Below, in pieces: positions 10,056-18,036 of a DNA stretch of 37,411 nt. This DNA is from Balneolales bacterium (GTDB lineage Bacteria; Bacteroidota; Rhodothermia; Balneolales; Natronogracilivirgulaceae). Made by a program: the position numbers and the translations under genes. Numbering within the stretch: position 1 is the stretch's first letter; each line of letters opens with the position of its first letter. The notes under the pieces are model-generated. The model worked only from the letters and a program-made list of their open reading frames with translations, made no database searches and was not told the origin of the DNA. The stretch is from the NCBI GenBank assembly GCA_007134845.1, contig SLKA01000052.1:1-37411 (forward strand). The letters run 5' to 3'.

Positions 10056-10604
10056 TCAGGCTGGGATGTCGTTGTCGGCCAGTTCTGAAAGAAGCGGAAG
10101 ATTCTTGTCTTTATCCGAAAGAACGGGTTCGTCCACAGGCCATTCAATGCCAATCTTCGGATCATTCCACCGGATGCCGCGCTCTCCAGCCGGATTGTAA
10201 TAGTCCGAGCATTTATACAGGAACGTTGCCCGCTCGGAAAGTACAAAAAAACCGTGCGCAAAACCTTCCGGAATATAAAGCATCTCCTTGTTCTCTTCGG
10301 AAAGCCTGCAACTTACATATTTGCCGAAATTCGGGGAGTTGCGACGGAGATCCACGGCCAGATCAAGGATCTCACCCTCGGTGACCATCACCAGCTTTGC
10401 CTGGGGATTGATGATCTGGTAATGCAAGCCGCGCAGGGTGCCGCGAACCGAACGAGACAAATTATCCTGTACAAACGGTTTGCGGATGCCCGCCTTGTGA
10501 AATTTGTTCAACCGAAATGTTTCCGTGAAGAAACCTCGCTTGTCTTCGAAAATAAGCGGCCGGATGACGATGACATCCTCCAGATCCGTCGGGATAAATT
10601 CCAT
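10056..10604 (-). CDS. rmlC: dTDP-4-dehydrorhamnose 3,5-epimerase
   Basis: Third enzyme of the dTDP-L-rhamnose pathway, a cupin-fold double epimerase of 182 residues. The catalytic histidine is H61 in TLRGLHYQ, and the KCSDYYNP motif near residue 130 carries the active-site tyrosine. FFTETFR near 25-31 and IPEGFAHGF near 106-114 are further family motifs. It lies between rmlD (57-nt gap) and rmlB (25-nt gap) on the same strand. Confidence 0.97.
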   Translation of the reverse strand: MEFIPTDLEDVIVIRPLIFEDKRGFFTETFRLNKFHKAGIRKPFVQDNLSRSVRGTLRGLHYQIINPQAKLVMVTEGEILDLAVDLRRNSPNFGKYVSCRLSEENKEMLYIPEGFAHGFFVLSERATFLYKCSDYYNPAGERGIRWNDPKIGIEWPVDEPVLSDKDKNLPLLSELADNDIPA

Positions 10605-10661
10605 GGTGTTGTTAACGCTGTTTTGACTTGATTCGGATTGTACGTAGAAATTGTATTGTTA

Positions 10662-11531
10662 TTACTCACGCAGGTATCGTTCGAGTTCTTCCTGCCAGGG
10701 TAAAATACGTGTTCCTGTCACACGAGCCAATTGCCTGATATCGAGCCGCGACCATTTCGGACGTGCGGCAAGGGTCGGAAATCCGGATGTCGGGACCGGG
10801 TCTAAACGCACATCCATGCCCTTCAGCTCGAATATCCTGCAGGCGAAGTCAAACCAGGTCGTCACTCCCTGCGATGCCAGATGGATGGTGCCCCGTTTCT
10901 GACTGTCGATCAGTGTGCGGGAATGATGCACCGCGGGACCGGTGAAAGTGGGACAACCGTACTGGTCATTCACCACCTTCAGGTGATCGCGTTCCCGGGC
11001 AAGCCGCAGCATGGTCTGCACAAAATTACCGCCATGCTTGCCGCACAGCCAGGATGTCCGGATGATCAGATGCTCGCAGTTGCTCTTGCGGATTTCCTGT
11101 TCGCCCAGCCATTTTGTGCGTCCGTAGGCATTCACGGGATCGGGAGGAAAGGACTCGGGATAGCCTTCAGGCAGAAGCGAGCGGTGTTCCGGCAGCCCAG
11201 GAAAAACGTAGTCAGTGGAGTAGTGCACCAGCAGTATCCTGTTTTTTGCACACATCCGGGCCAGTTGCTTCACGGCATGGACATTAATCGCTTCGGCCTG
11301 ATTCGTATCCACCTCGGCCTGATCCACCCGGGTGTAGGCGGCACAATTGATAATGACATCCGGCCTTGACCCGCCAACTGCATCCTCCAGCTGTCCGTCA
11401 TCTGTAACATCCAGTTCCTTACGCGAACACGAAGTGACATCTTCTCCATCCTGCTGAAGGGCCAGGCTCCATTCACGTCCAAGCTGCCCCGAAGCTCCCG
11501 TTATAAGCCATTTCTTTCGGGCTATGCTCAT
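10662..11531 (-). CDS. rmlD: dTDP-4-dehydrorhamnose reductase
   Basis: Final step of dTDP-L-rhamnose synthesis, the NAD(P)H-dependent reduction of the 4-keto group. It has 289 residues with the Rossmann motif TGASGQLG at 11-18. The STDYVF segment has S105 and the YGRTK catalytic pair is Y136/K140. The DVTD and NCAAYTRVDQAE motifs are characteristic of RmlD. The gene starts 36 nt after rmlA. The operon order A-D-C-B differs from the common enterobacterial B-D-A-C order. Confidence 0.95.
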   Translation of the reverse strand: MSIARKKWLITGASGQLGREWSLALQQDGEDVTSCSRKELDVTDDGQLEDAVGGSRPDVIINCAAYTRVDQAEVDTNQAEAINVHAVKQLARMCAKNRILLVHYSTDYVFPGLPEHRSLLPEGYPESFPPDPVNAYGRTKWLGEQEIRKSNCEHLIIRTSWLCGKHGGNFVQTMLRLARERDHLKVVNDQYGCPTFTGPAVHHSRTLIDSQKRGTIHLASQGVTTWFDFACRIFELKGMDVRLDPVPTSGFPTLAARPKWSRLDIRQLARVTGTRILPWQEELERYLRE

Positions 11532-11567
11532 AGCAATAACATCATTGGGTGCACCGGATCACATAAA

Positions 11568-12281
11568 TCACTTGTCTTCCGCCTGGTGCATCAGTTCGTT
11601 TGCAAGCCGGAGCGATTCGGGTGTCCCCGCGTCTGTCCACCAGCCTTTCATCACACGGAACCGCATTTTGCCTTCCCGGATGTAGTGATTATTGACATCA
11701 GTAATCTCAAGTTCTCCCCTGCCCGAGGGTTTAAGGGTGCGGATATAATCAAACACTTTGGCATCGTAAATGTACACGCCGGTAACACACAAATTGGACT
11801 TCGGAGTGTCGGGCTTCTCTTCAATTCCGACGATGCGGTCTCCCTCCAGTTCGGCAACGCCATAACGGGTAGGATCCTCAACTTTCTTGAGTACGATCGC
11901 CGCGCCTTCACCGGGGTACCCATCCACTGCACCAGCCAGATTATCCTCGAATACATTATCCCCCAGGATGACGATCATGGTATCACCGCCCACAAAATTT
12001 TCCGCCAGCCCCAGCGCCTGCGCGATACCGCCCGCCTCATCCTGCACCTTGTATGTAAACCGGCATCCGAAATCCTTCCCGGATCCCAGCAGGCTGACCA
12101 CATCACCCATATGCTCGGTTCCGGTCACGATCAGGATCTCCTCGATTCCGGCTCCGGTCAGCTTTTCAATAGGATAATAGATCATGGGTTTGGAGCCCAC
12201 GGGCAGCAAATGCTTGTTGGTGACCTTTGTGAGCGGATACAGTCGTGATCCGGTCCCGCCGGCAAGTACAATACCTTTCAT
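11568..12281 (-). CDS. rmlA: Glucose-1-phosphate thymidylyltransferase (short type)
   Basis: Sugar nucleotidyltransferase making dTDP-glucose from glucose-1-phosphate and dTTP, the first step of the rhamnose pathway. The Rossmann-like signature LAGGTGSRLYPLT begins at residue 6. KHLLPVGSKPMIYYPIEKL, GDNVFED and EEKPDTPKSN follow. At 237 residues it is the short form. The classical RmlA has about 290 residues with a C-terminal extension involved in dimerisation and feedback control, so allosteric regulation may differ. It is the first gene of the rml operon, after a 289-nt gap that follows the sugar dehydrogenase gene. Confidence 0.93.
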   Translation of the reverse strand: MKGIVLAGGTGSRLYPLTKVTNKHLLPVGSKPMIYYPIEKLTGAGIEEILIVTGTEHMGDVVSLLGSGKDFGCRFTYKVQDEAGGIAQALGLAENFVGGDTMIVILGDNVFEDNLAGAVDGYPGEGAAIVLKKVEDPTRYGVAELEGDRIVGIEEKPDTPKSNLCVTGVYIYDAKVFDYIRTLKPSGRGELEITDVNNHYIREGKMRFRVMKGWWTDAGTPESLRLANELMHQAEDK

Positions 12282-12570
12282 GCCATTTCATTTTGGTGTA
12301 TAAACAGTAATCTGTCGTGATGGATTTCTTCGCATAATAGGACATTCGGAAGTATACAAAAAGTCCGGATGCATCTTTTTTCCCGATGCCGGCGGTTAGC
12401 TGCCGCCATCTGCAATCCGGCAGGATCCAGATCGCGATGGCGCATCATCACGTCATGCCAGCCTGTATATGAGAGAAGCGGATAATCGCGGTTATCATTC
12501 ATAGCAAAGGATCCGAAATAGAAGCATATCAGTCATCAGCCATTCGGGGAGTTCCGATCGGTTGAAACGG

Positions 12571-13788
12571 TCATTCGGCCGGAATAAGCCGGTAAATCAC
12601 ACCCGGATTCTCGGTTGCAACATAGAGATACCCATCCGGTGCCAGTCGCACATCGCGCACGCGCCCGATGCCCGGCAGCAGTTCCTCCTGTGCAACCACG
12701 TTATCCCCGTCCAGTTCCACGCGATGCAGATAACGCGGTGCCAGCGTGCCGACCATCAGCGAGTTGGTCCAGCCGGTGTAACGGTCACCGGTCACAAACA
12801 CCATGCCTGACGGAGCAATGGAGGGTGTCCAGTGCAGCAACGGCTGCTCCATACCATCGCGGGCCGTATCGGGGGTGATAATGCTCCCGTCGTAGTTGAT
12901 ACCGTGGGTGATCTCGGGCCAGCCGTAATTCAACCCCGGACGGATGATGTTGATCTCGTCTCCGCCTCGCGGACCATGTTCATGCGACCAGATCTCTCGC
13001 GTTTCAGGGTGAATCTGCATGCCCTGGATGTTGCGCGTACCGTAGGCGTAGATCTCGGGACGGGCTTCCGACTGGCCGTCGGGAAGGTTCGCCGGATCCA
13101 CAAATGGATTGTCGGCCGGAACCGAGCCGTCATCATGCAGACGGATCACCACACCGGTGTGTGTCGAAAGATCCTGGGCGGAATCCCTGGCGCCGCGATC
13201 CCCGATAGAAAAATAGACATGGTTCTCGTCATCGAAAACAATGCGGCTTCCAAAGTGCTGCCGTCTGTCGGAACCGGGAGAACCGGCCAGCAGGAGTTCG
13301 AAATCGGTGAATGCATAGCCATCGAGACGCATGCGACCCAGTGCGGTATTGGATCCGCCATCCCCGGACGGACGGGACCAGGTGATGTATATCCAGCCGT
13401 TTTCCTCATAATCGGGATGCAGGGCGATGTCGAGCATTCCTCCCTGTCCGTGCGCATGCACTTCGGGCGTGTTGCCCAGCGGCTCGCTGCGCAGTTCACC
13501 ATCTTCAACAATATATATGCCGCCGGAGCGCTCGGTGATCAGGATGCGGTCATCCGGCAGAAAAGCCATTCCCCACGGCACATCGAGACCCTCCATAACG
13601 GTCTGCACATAAAAATCCTGGACATCGGATGATATGCGCTCGAGATTGTGCTCCGGCATGGGAAAATACCTGCCATCACCGTTTGCCGGCTGCTCCAGCT
13701 GTGGTTCAACATCCGAACTGCAGGCGGATGACATTGTGCCGGTAAATACCATTAAACTCATAAGTAAAATAAAAGTCAGATCTTTCAT
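12571..13788 (-). CDS. PQQ-dependent sugar dehydrogenase (glucose/sorbosone dehydrogenase family lipoprotein)
   Basis: Predicted periplasmic six-bladed beta-propeller oxidoreductase related to soluble aldose sugar dehydrogenase. I take the ATG at 13788; a GTG one codon earlier would also work. A hydrophobic leader ends at a cysteine in MSSACSS (about C23), so the protein may be a lipoprotein, although Ser at -3 makes the lipobox atypical. Family motifs are VPWGMAFLPD, LITERSGGIYIV, HGQGGMLDIALHPDY, EIWSHEHGPRGGDEIN and a C-terminal GRVRDVRLAPDGYLYVATE. A 14-bp palindrome lies 33 nt upstream. Substrate is unknown and PQQ dependence is by homology. It is divergent from the 601-residue gene and precedes the rml operon on the same strand. 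Confidence 0.9.
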   Translation of the reverse strand: MKDLTFILLMSLMVFTGTMSSACSSDVEPQLEQPANGDGRYFPMPEHNLERISSDVQDFYVQTVMEGLDVPWGMAFLPDDRILITERSGGIYIVEDGELRSEPLGNTPEVHAHGQGGMLDIALHPDYEENGWIYITWSRPSGDGGSNTALGRMRLDGYAFTDFELLLAGSPGSDRRQHFGSRIVFDDENHVYFSIGDRGARDSAQDLSTHTGVVIRLHDDGSVPADNPFVDPANLPDGQSEARPEIYAYGTRNIQGMQIHPETREIWSHEHGPRGGDEINIIRPGLNYGWPEITHGINYDGSIITPDTARDGMEQPLLHWTPSIAPSGMVFVTGDRYTGWTNSLMVGTLAPRYLHRVELDGDNVVAQEELLPGIGRVRDVRLAPDGYLYVATENPGVIYRLIPAE

Positions 13789-14088
13789 CACTGTTCCATT
13801 TTCGGGTTAATTAATTTAATTGCAATATATTGCATCAGGTCATTCAGTATTCATATTTGAAACATCAATGATGCCTGCATCTATCCAGCCCCCTGAAATT
13901 TTTCAAACTTTTACACTCTCAGCCAACCAGAAATAAAATGCTCGTTCAAAATTTCTTTCTTTTGATACCGTTAATATAATATATAACTTACACGTTATTA
14001 CATATCCGGATATGCCGCATTTCTGATGTTGACATTTCGGTTGGTTAAAATGGTTTATGTTGATTTTGTCTGACTTCATATTATTTAA
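13789..14088. other. AT-rich divergent intergenic region
   Basis: This 300-nt gap separates the minus-strand sugar dehydrogenase from the plus-strand 601-residue gene, so it should hold both promoters. It is much richer in A and T than its neighbours, especially at 13800-13850 and 13960-14090. The clear element is the 14-bp palindrome at 13821-13834. I found no convincing riboswitch, tRNA or protein gene in it, and no promoter that I would place exactly. Confidence 0.5.
13821..13834. promoter_or_regulatory. Perfect 14-bp palindrome upstream of the sugar dehydrogenase gene
   Basis: TGCAATATATTGCA is its own reverse complement and starts 33 nt before the dehydrogenase ATG, within an AT-rich block that also contains TTAATTAA. 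Size and position fit a dimeric regulator's operator overlapping the promoter or leader. No regulator gene is adjacent. Confidence 0.4.
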
Positions 14089-15894
14089 ATGACACTCACA
14101 CACACGTTCCATATCCCGGTCATGGGCACCGGGCATTCTATTGATACTCCCATCCGCGTGGCGCCGTACGGCATCGATTCGGTGATCTCCATCGTTGACG
14201 ATCTGCTGGTTGAAAGAATCCGCAAGTACTACGCAGAAATGTATGAGCTGCCGTTCCAAAGCATCCCTCGCAACGCCGATGACGGACGCGCCAGGCGCAT
14301 CACCGCTTATCTGAACACCGTCGAAGAGATCGTGTGTCGGAAGTTCGAAGCGCTGCGCAACGAACCTTTTTTCACAGAAAATGAAAAGGCAAAGTATTTT
14401 GAGATGCTCCCGGACTCATCCACCCTCAGGAATGGATGGGAGCAGCTCAAGGCCATGGCACCATCTGTGGACCGGGAAGCACTGGAGAATAAACTCTCCT
14501 CCATGATGAAGCCCGGTGCCATCGATGTCAATATCATGACCAAGCTGGACCGTCTGCTTAACGACAACGACGGTCGCCCCATGAGCAACGAATTCAGTGA
14601 CGCCAATGCCGCATTCCGCGGGTTTGCCATGAGCAATCTGAGCTCCTCGGTAGTGCTTTCGGCCGGTTTCAACCCCCGGCTGTTTGGCTACATGGCTGAA
14701 TTCCGCGATTTCTACCGCGATGCCGCCGGCGAACTGAGAAAAAAAATCATCCTCAAGGTCAGCGATTTTCGCTCCGCACTCATCCAGGGTAAATTCCTTG
14801 CGAAAAAGGGTCTGGAAATTTCCGAATTTCGCATCGAGTCGGGCCTCAACTGCGGCGGTCACGCATTCGCTTCCGAGGGACAACTGCTGCCCGTCATTCT
14901 GAAGGAGTTTCATGAGAAGAAAGACCAGCTCGCCGAGACTTTCCAGCCGCTGATAGACTCATTTTACGATAGCATGGGATGGGAATATCCCGATTCGGCC
15001 CGAAAAGAAGAGCCTCTGGTCACTGTTCAGGGCGGCATCGGGACACATGGCGAGAACGAACGCATGCTCAATGAGTACGGAATGGACCGCACCGGATGGG
15101 GCACCCCGTTCCTTCTTGTGCCGGAAGCCACACCTGTGGACGGCCCCACACTGGAACTGCTCCGCAATGCCGGTGAAGACGACCTGTACCTGAGCGGAGT
15201 ATCACCGCTGGGCATTCCCTTCAATAATGTGCGCAACAGCGGATCCGAAAAATGGACCCGAAGCCGTTCAGAAACGGGAAAGCCGGGCTCGGCCTGCCCG
15301 AAAGGATTCCTGCAGTTCAACACCGAATTCACGGAAAATCCGATCTGCACCGCATCCAGCCAGTACCAGCTGCTGAAAATTGACGAGATCAACCGCTCGG
15401 AACTCGATGAAACCAGCAAAGGAAATCGCCGGTCCGAGGTGCTGGAAAAAACCTGCCTCTGCGACCATCTTGGCAATGGAGCGCTCATTGCACTGGGTAT
15501 TCTGAAAGAGCATCGCGGACCGCAGGCCGTCTGTCCCGGACCCAATCTGGCCTGGTTCAATCGCACGTATACCCTTCGTGAAATGATCGATCACATCTAT
15601 GGGCGCATTCCCTCTCTGGTGCCGGCTCAACGTCCCCATATGTTTGCCAAAGAAATGGCCATGTATGTGGATTATATCCGTCAGCAGATCGATCAGACCG
15701 ATGCCTCCGACGCCAAAGCGATGAAACGCATCCGCACACTTTACACCAACCTGGTGGAAAGCATGGATTGTTGCGCCGAAATCGCAAAGGGAAAAGTATT
15801 TGGTGATGAAAACATGGCTTCGCTCACCGATGCCGTCAAAACCGAGCGGAAGCGGCTCGAAGCACTTTTCGTTTCCGAACCGGCTATGGCCTGA
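14089..15894 (+). CDS. Conserved protein of unknown function, cysteine-rich, possible TIM-barrel
   Basis: A 601-residue cytoplasmic-looking protein without signal peptide or membrane segments. I cannot assign a function. Motif-dense stretches suggest a conserved enzyme: GTGHSIDTP at 13-21, PGAIDVNIMTKLD at 142-154, ESGLNCGGHAFASEG at 250-264, VQGGIGTHGENE at 313-324, GWGTPFLLVPEATPVDGPT at 336-354 and SGVSPLGIPFNNVR at 369-382. The strand-then-Gly pattern (IILKVSD, VTVQGGIG, LYLSGVS) resembles an alpha/beta barrel that binds a phosphate or flavin (inference). Cysteines cluster in the second half at 403, 420, 456, 458 and 482, in contexts ACPKGF, ICTASS, KTCLCDH and AVCPGP, which could bind metal or an Fe-S cluster. 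A second pair is C561-C562. The neighbours give no pathway clue. The ATG at 14089 has no Shine-Dalgarno; Met12 is an alternative. Confidence 0.8.
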   Translation: MTLTHTFHIPVMGTGHSIDTPIRVAPYGIDSVISIVDDLLVERIRKYYAEMYELPFQSIPRNADDGRARRITAYLNTVEEIVCRKFEALRNEPFFTENEKAKYFEMLPDSSTLRNGWEQLKAMAPSVDREALENKLSSMMKPGAIDVNIMTKLDRLLNDNDGRPMSNEFSDANAAFRGFAMSNLSSSVVLSAGFNPRLFGYMAEFRDFYRDAAGELRKKIILKVSDFRSALIQGKFLAKKGLEISEFRIESGLNCGGHAFASEGQLLPVILKEFHEKKDQLAETFQPLIDSFYDSMGWEYPDSARKEEPLVTVQGGIGTHGENERMLNEYGMDRTGWGTPFLLVPEATPVDGPTLELLRNAGEDDLYLSGVSPLGIPFNNVRNSGSEKWTRSRSETGKPGSACPKGFLQFNTEFTENPICTASSQYQLLKIDEINRSELDETSKGNRRSEVLEKTCLCDHLGNGALIALGILKEHRGPQAVCPGPNLAWFNRTYTLREMIDHIYGRIPSLVPAQRPHMFAKEMAMYVDYIRQQIDQTDASDAKAMKRIRTLYTNLVESMDCCAEIAKGKVFGDENMASLTDAVKTERKRLEALFVSEPAMA

Positions 15895-15916
15895 AGCTTG
15901 TAAAATTTTACGCAGG

Positions 15917-15948
15917 ATACCTTCAAGCAAGAATACCCTCAAGCAGAG
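15917..15948. repeat. 16-bp near-perfect tandem repeat
   Basis: ATACCTTCAAGCAAGA at 15917-15932 is followed by ATACCCTCAAGCAGAG at 15933-15948, with 13 of 16 positions identical. It lies in the 89-nt gap between the convergent 601-residue gene and the lipoprotein gene. A 12-bp palindrome, GTAAAATTTTAC, lies just before it at 15900-15911. Confidence 0.5.
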
Positions 15949-15983
15949 ACTCGTAAGGGTGTGAGGACGTGATCCCGGATGGA

Positions 15984-16658
15984 TCAGAAGCCCCATGGCG
16001 GTGGCGGCGGTTCGACAGGCTTGCTGAGATCGAAATCGACTCGGAAAGTCCATTCGTCATCGCGCATAGTCCCATAAGTGTAGCGCTCACCGGGGTGGAT
16101 TTCCACGCGCCATCCCATAAAAACTCCCATTTCCTCGGTGCGGGGCGGATAGACAAAACGCTGCCAGCGCTCACCTCCTTCAATCGCACTACCCCCATAC
16201 CATGTGTTTTCCTCCTCAGAGCCGTCCTGGTGACGGTGATCATGACGCAGTTCAAGTCCGTCCGTTCCGTGATTGAAGAAAACCCACGTCCGCGACCGGT
16301 CCCACGCATCCGGCCCCTCCTCGATGTGAAAAGGCAGACGCGTTTCAAAATCCGAACACTGCCTGAAATGAACGATCAATCGCTCACTGCCGTCAAGCAT
16401 GTCAAACCCGGGTGCTGCCGTGATGAGGCGGCCTTCAAAAGCCTGACCACAATGCTCCTGCAGAAGCGACCAGAATGCCTGTGCCCGGACAGCTGATTCG
16501 GTGTGACGGCCCGGATCGGGGCGATCTGTCTCATGGGCTGTGTCGCTCTGGCCCGATCCGCATCCACCCATAAAAACAAAAGCGAAGAACAACAACATTG
16601 CCAGGGCAGGCCAAATTCTGTCACAGGTTCTGCTTTTGATTGATATAAGCATGATCAT
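15984..16658 (-). CDS. Hypothetical lipoprotein
   Basis: Predicted envelope lipoprotein of about 224 residues. A hydrophobic leader (ALAMLLFFAFVFMGG) ends at a lipobox-like FMGGC followed by GSG, so the mature protein would start at that Cys. The start is uncertain. I use the ATG at 16658, but ATG 16652 or an upstream GTG at 16685 also fit. The mature part has AFWSLLQEHCGQAFEGRL, then DRSRTWVFFNHG, LELRHDHRHQDGSEEENTWYGG and an end rich in Pro (PVEPPPPPWGF). The HDHRHxDGS block is histidine- and acid-rich and could bind metal (inference). I do not recognise a characterised family. It precedes, on the opposite strand, the end of the 601-residue gene. Confidence 0.75.
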   Translation of the reverse strand: MIMLISIKSRTCDRIWPALAMLLFFAFVFMGGCGSGQSDTAHETDRPDPGRHTESAVRAQAFWSLLQEHCGQAFEGRLITAAPGFDMLDGSERLIVHFRQCSDFETRLPFHIEEGPDAWDRSRTWVFFNHGTDGLELRHDHRHQDGSEEENTWYGGSAIEGGERWQRFVYPPRTEEMGVFMGWRVEIHPGERYTYGTMRDDEWTFRVDFDLSKPVEPPPPPWGF

Positions 16659-16670
16659 CCGGATTGTGTT

Positions 16671-16696
16671 ACTGATTGATATCACTGGTTGATATC
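16671..16696. repeat. 13-bp tandem repeat containing GATATC
   Basis: ACTGATTGATATC at 16671-16683 and ACTGGTTGATATC at 16684-16696 differ at one position. A related GATTGATAT lies at 16638-16646. It sits directly upstream of the hypothetical lipoprotein gene and just after the LEA-type gene, so it could be a tandem operator or a slippage product. Confidence 0.5.
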
Positions 16697-16734
16697 AGCT
16701 GAATATGAATATTGGCATCCGCTGCCAGTTGCCA

Positions 16735-17586
16735 TCAGTCGCCGATACGATAATCGCCGGTAAGGTGAAATGGAATCCGCTTCATATCCCTGAAAGCCGG
16801 ATGGTCAAGCTGAACCAATCCATCCCCCCTGATATCGTAATCAAACCTCTGGTTGCCGCGAAGCATGTCGATGGCGGCGCTCCCGAGACTCATGAAACCC
16901 ATGCTGAAGCTGACCGGTACCGTTGCCGTCGCGCCCGAATTCACAGACAGATCGCCCACGATCAGGTCAGCAAGTTCATTACCGTTAATGGATGCGGCCA
17001 GGTTGAGATCCGACAGTTTCATCCCCATGGGATTGGGATTTCTGACATTGATTGTCAGAGTCATATCCACCCCTGACAGCGAGAGCGAATGGACATCAAA
17101 TCCGGAAAAGGCCACCTCCGGCATACGCAGCCTGGGCAGTGTTCCCTCAGCCTTGACCGGCACCATCGCCCTTCCGTACACCGGTATATCCACTTCCACT
17201 TCCGTTTTCAATGTGTACGAAAAGCTGTCGGCGTGAACCACCGAAGAGAAGGACTCGTAGATATCGCGGTAGGACAAGGTCAACGGAAGCGCAATGCCGC
17301 CACTCGAGCGGGAGGCGATTTCGAGCTGCTGCTTGTGGCTGCCGGAAAGAAAGTTACGGTCATTGATCATCAGATCGTACGTATACTGCTCCAGCTTCAC
17401 GCCCACCCGGTTGGGATTGTCAATCTCGAAATGAAACAGCAGATCGATATGCTCAAGGGTGAGTCCTTCAACAGTTACATCGCTGTAATAGACATCGGGC
17501 TGCTTGTAACCGACAAGCCCCTGCAGGGTGCTGCAACTGTTGACCAGCAACAGCAGCAGGATCAGAACGATCAGATTTCGCGTCAT
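16735..17586 (-). CDS. LEA type 2 (WHy-domain) family lipoprotein
   Basis: A 283-residue protein with a signal peptide of Leu/Ile/Val ending at VNSC (Cys18), so a predicted lipoprotein. The mature part contains two immunoglobulin-like LEA_2/WHy repeats. The first (about 35-150) has VEGLTLEHIDLLFHFEIDNPNRVGVKLEQ; the second (about 160-265) has FDVHSLSLSGVDMTLTINVRNPNPMGMKLSD (positions given, motifs cited by their NPN cores at about 57-59 and 184-188). Both show the hallmark V-x-NPN-x-G pattern of LEA14-like proteins. These are linked with desiccation or envelope stress, but the bacterial role is unclear. It lies between the zinc-ribbon gene (29 nt upstream) and the hypothetical lipoprotein. 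Confidence 0.85.
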   Translation of the reverse strand: MTRNLIVLILLLLLVNSCSTLQGLVGYKQPDVYYSDVTVEGLTLEHIDLLFHFEIDNPNRVGVKLEQYTYDLMINDRNFLSGSHKQQLEIASRSSGGIALPLTLSYRDIYESFSSVVHADSFSYTLKTEVEVDIPVYGRAMVPVKAEGTLPRLRMPEVAFSGFDVHSLSLSGVDMTLTINVRNPNPMGMKLSDLNLAASINGNELADLIVGDLSVNSGATATVPVSFSMGFMSLGSAAIDMLRGNQRFDYDIRGDGLVQLDHPAFRDMKRIPFHLTGDYRIGD

Positions 17587-17615
17587 CTGTTTTTAAAAAT
17601 GTGATGAATGATGGA

Positions 17616-17849
17616 TTATCCCAGATTGCACATGCCGCCGGGGCAGCATCCGCCTCCTGACTGAGACGGCGGTGATGCCGATTTTTTGGATTCGTTTGTG
17701 AGGGCAATTCCGCTGAAGACCTGAACAAAATCACCGGATTCACAGGATTCACAGCGCAGGGCCGTTGCCATTTCCTGCTTTTTATCCATGGATGACCGGA
17801 ACTCTGCGATTTCGCCACATTCCCTGCAGCGATATTCGTATAATGGCAT
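17616..17849 (-). CDS. FmdB-family zinc ribbon protein
   Basis: A 77-residue protein beginning MPLYEYRC, the standard FmdB/CxxC_CxxC_SSSS start; this fixes the ATG at 17849, although the frame stays open upstream. The zinc ribbon uses C8, C11, C33 and C36 (CRECG and CESCESG). The tail is Gly/Ser-rich and ends with GGCCPGGMCNLG, a second cysteine cluster seen in some members. A small hairpin (CTAAA/TTTAG at 17854-17867) lies 4 nt before the ATG. Regulatory or accessory role; partners unknown. Likely the first gene of a three-gene minus-strand group with the LEA-type gene. Confidence 0.9.
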   Translation of the reverse strand: MPLYEYRCRECGEIAEFRSSMDKKQEMATALRCESCESGDFVQVFSGIALTNESKKSASPPSQSGGGCCPGGMCNLG

Positions 17850-17909
17850 GGTGCTAAACCGTTTTAGATTGATGGATGCTGCATGCGCCGGGAGATGATC
17901 CTGCACATG

Positions 17910-17927
17910 TATATAAATTTTTATATA
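17910..17927. promoter_or_regulatory. AT-only inverted repeat upstream of the FmdB gene
   Basis: TATATAAA-TT-TTTATATA is a perfect 8-bp inverted repeat with a 2-nt spacer, 61 nt before the FmdB start codon in the 187-nt gap that follows the aminotransferase gene. It could be an operator or a promoter core. The opening of both strands would be easy here. No other signal was found in the gap. Confidence 0.35.
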
Positions 17928-18036
17928 AGTTAAGCATCCCCTGCCATTCCGTCAAGGCCGAAACGGCATTTCGCATGGGGACTGGGTGATCAATCGTATT
18001 ACAGGCTTTGGCTCTTAAAAGGCATCTGATACGGCA

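Noticed and set aside
12395-12425. GGCGG/CCGCC hairpin next to a homopolymer run upstream of rmlA
   Set aside because: On the transcribed minus strand the run is A, not U, so it is not an intrinsic terminator; no plus-strand gene ends here.
12278-12502. Minus-strand 74-codon frame whose TGA overlaps the rmlA ATG
   Set aside because: The ATGA overlap is suggestive of a leader gene, but composition is unlike protein (many Arg, His, Cys, Met) and no ribosome site is visible. It is probably the rmlA leader.
12832-13632. 266-codon plus-strand frame opposite the sugar dehydrogenase
   Set aside because: Shadow of a strongly supported gene.
13903-14259. 118-codon minus-strand frame across the divergent region
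   Set aside because: Overlaps the start of the 601-residue gene antisense and covers the AT-rich promoter region; no motif.
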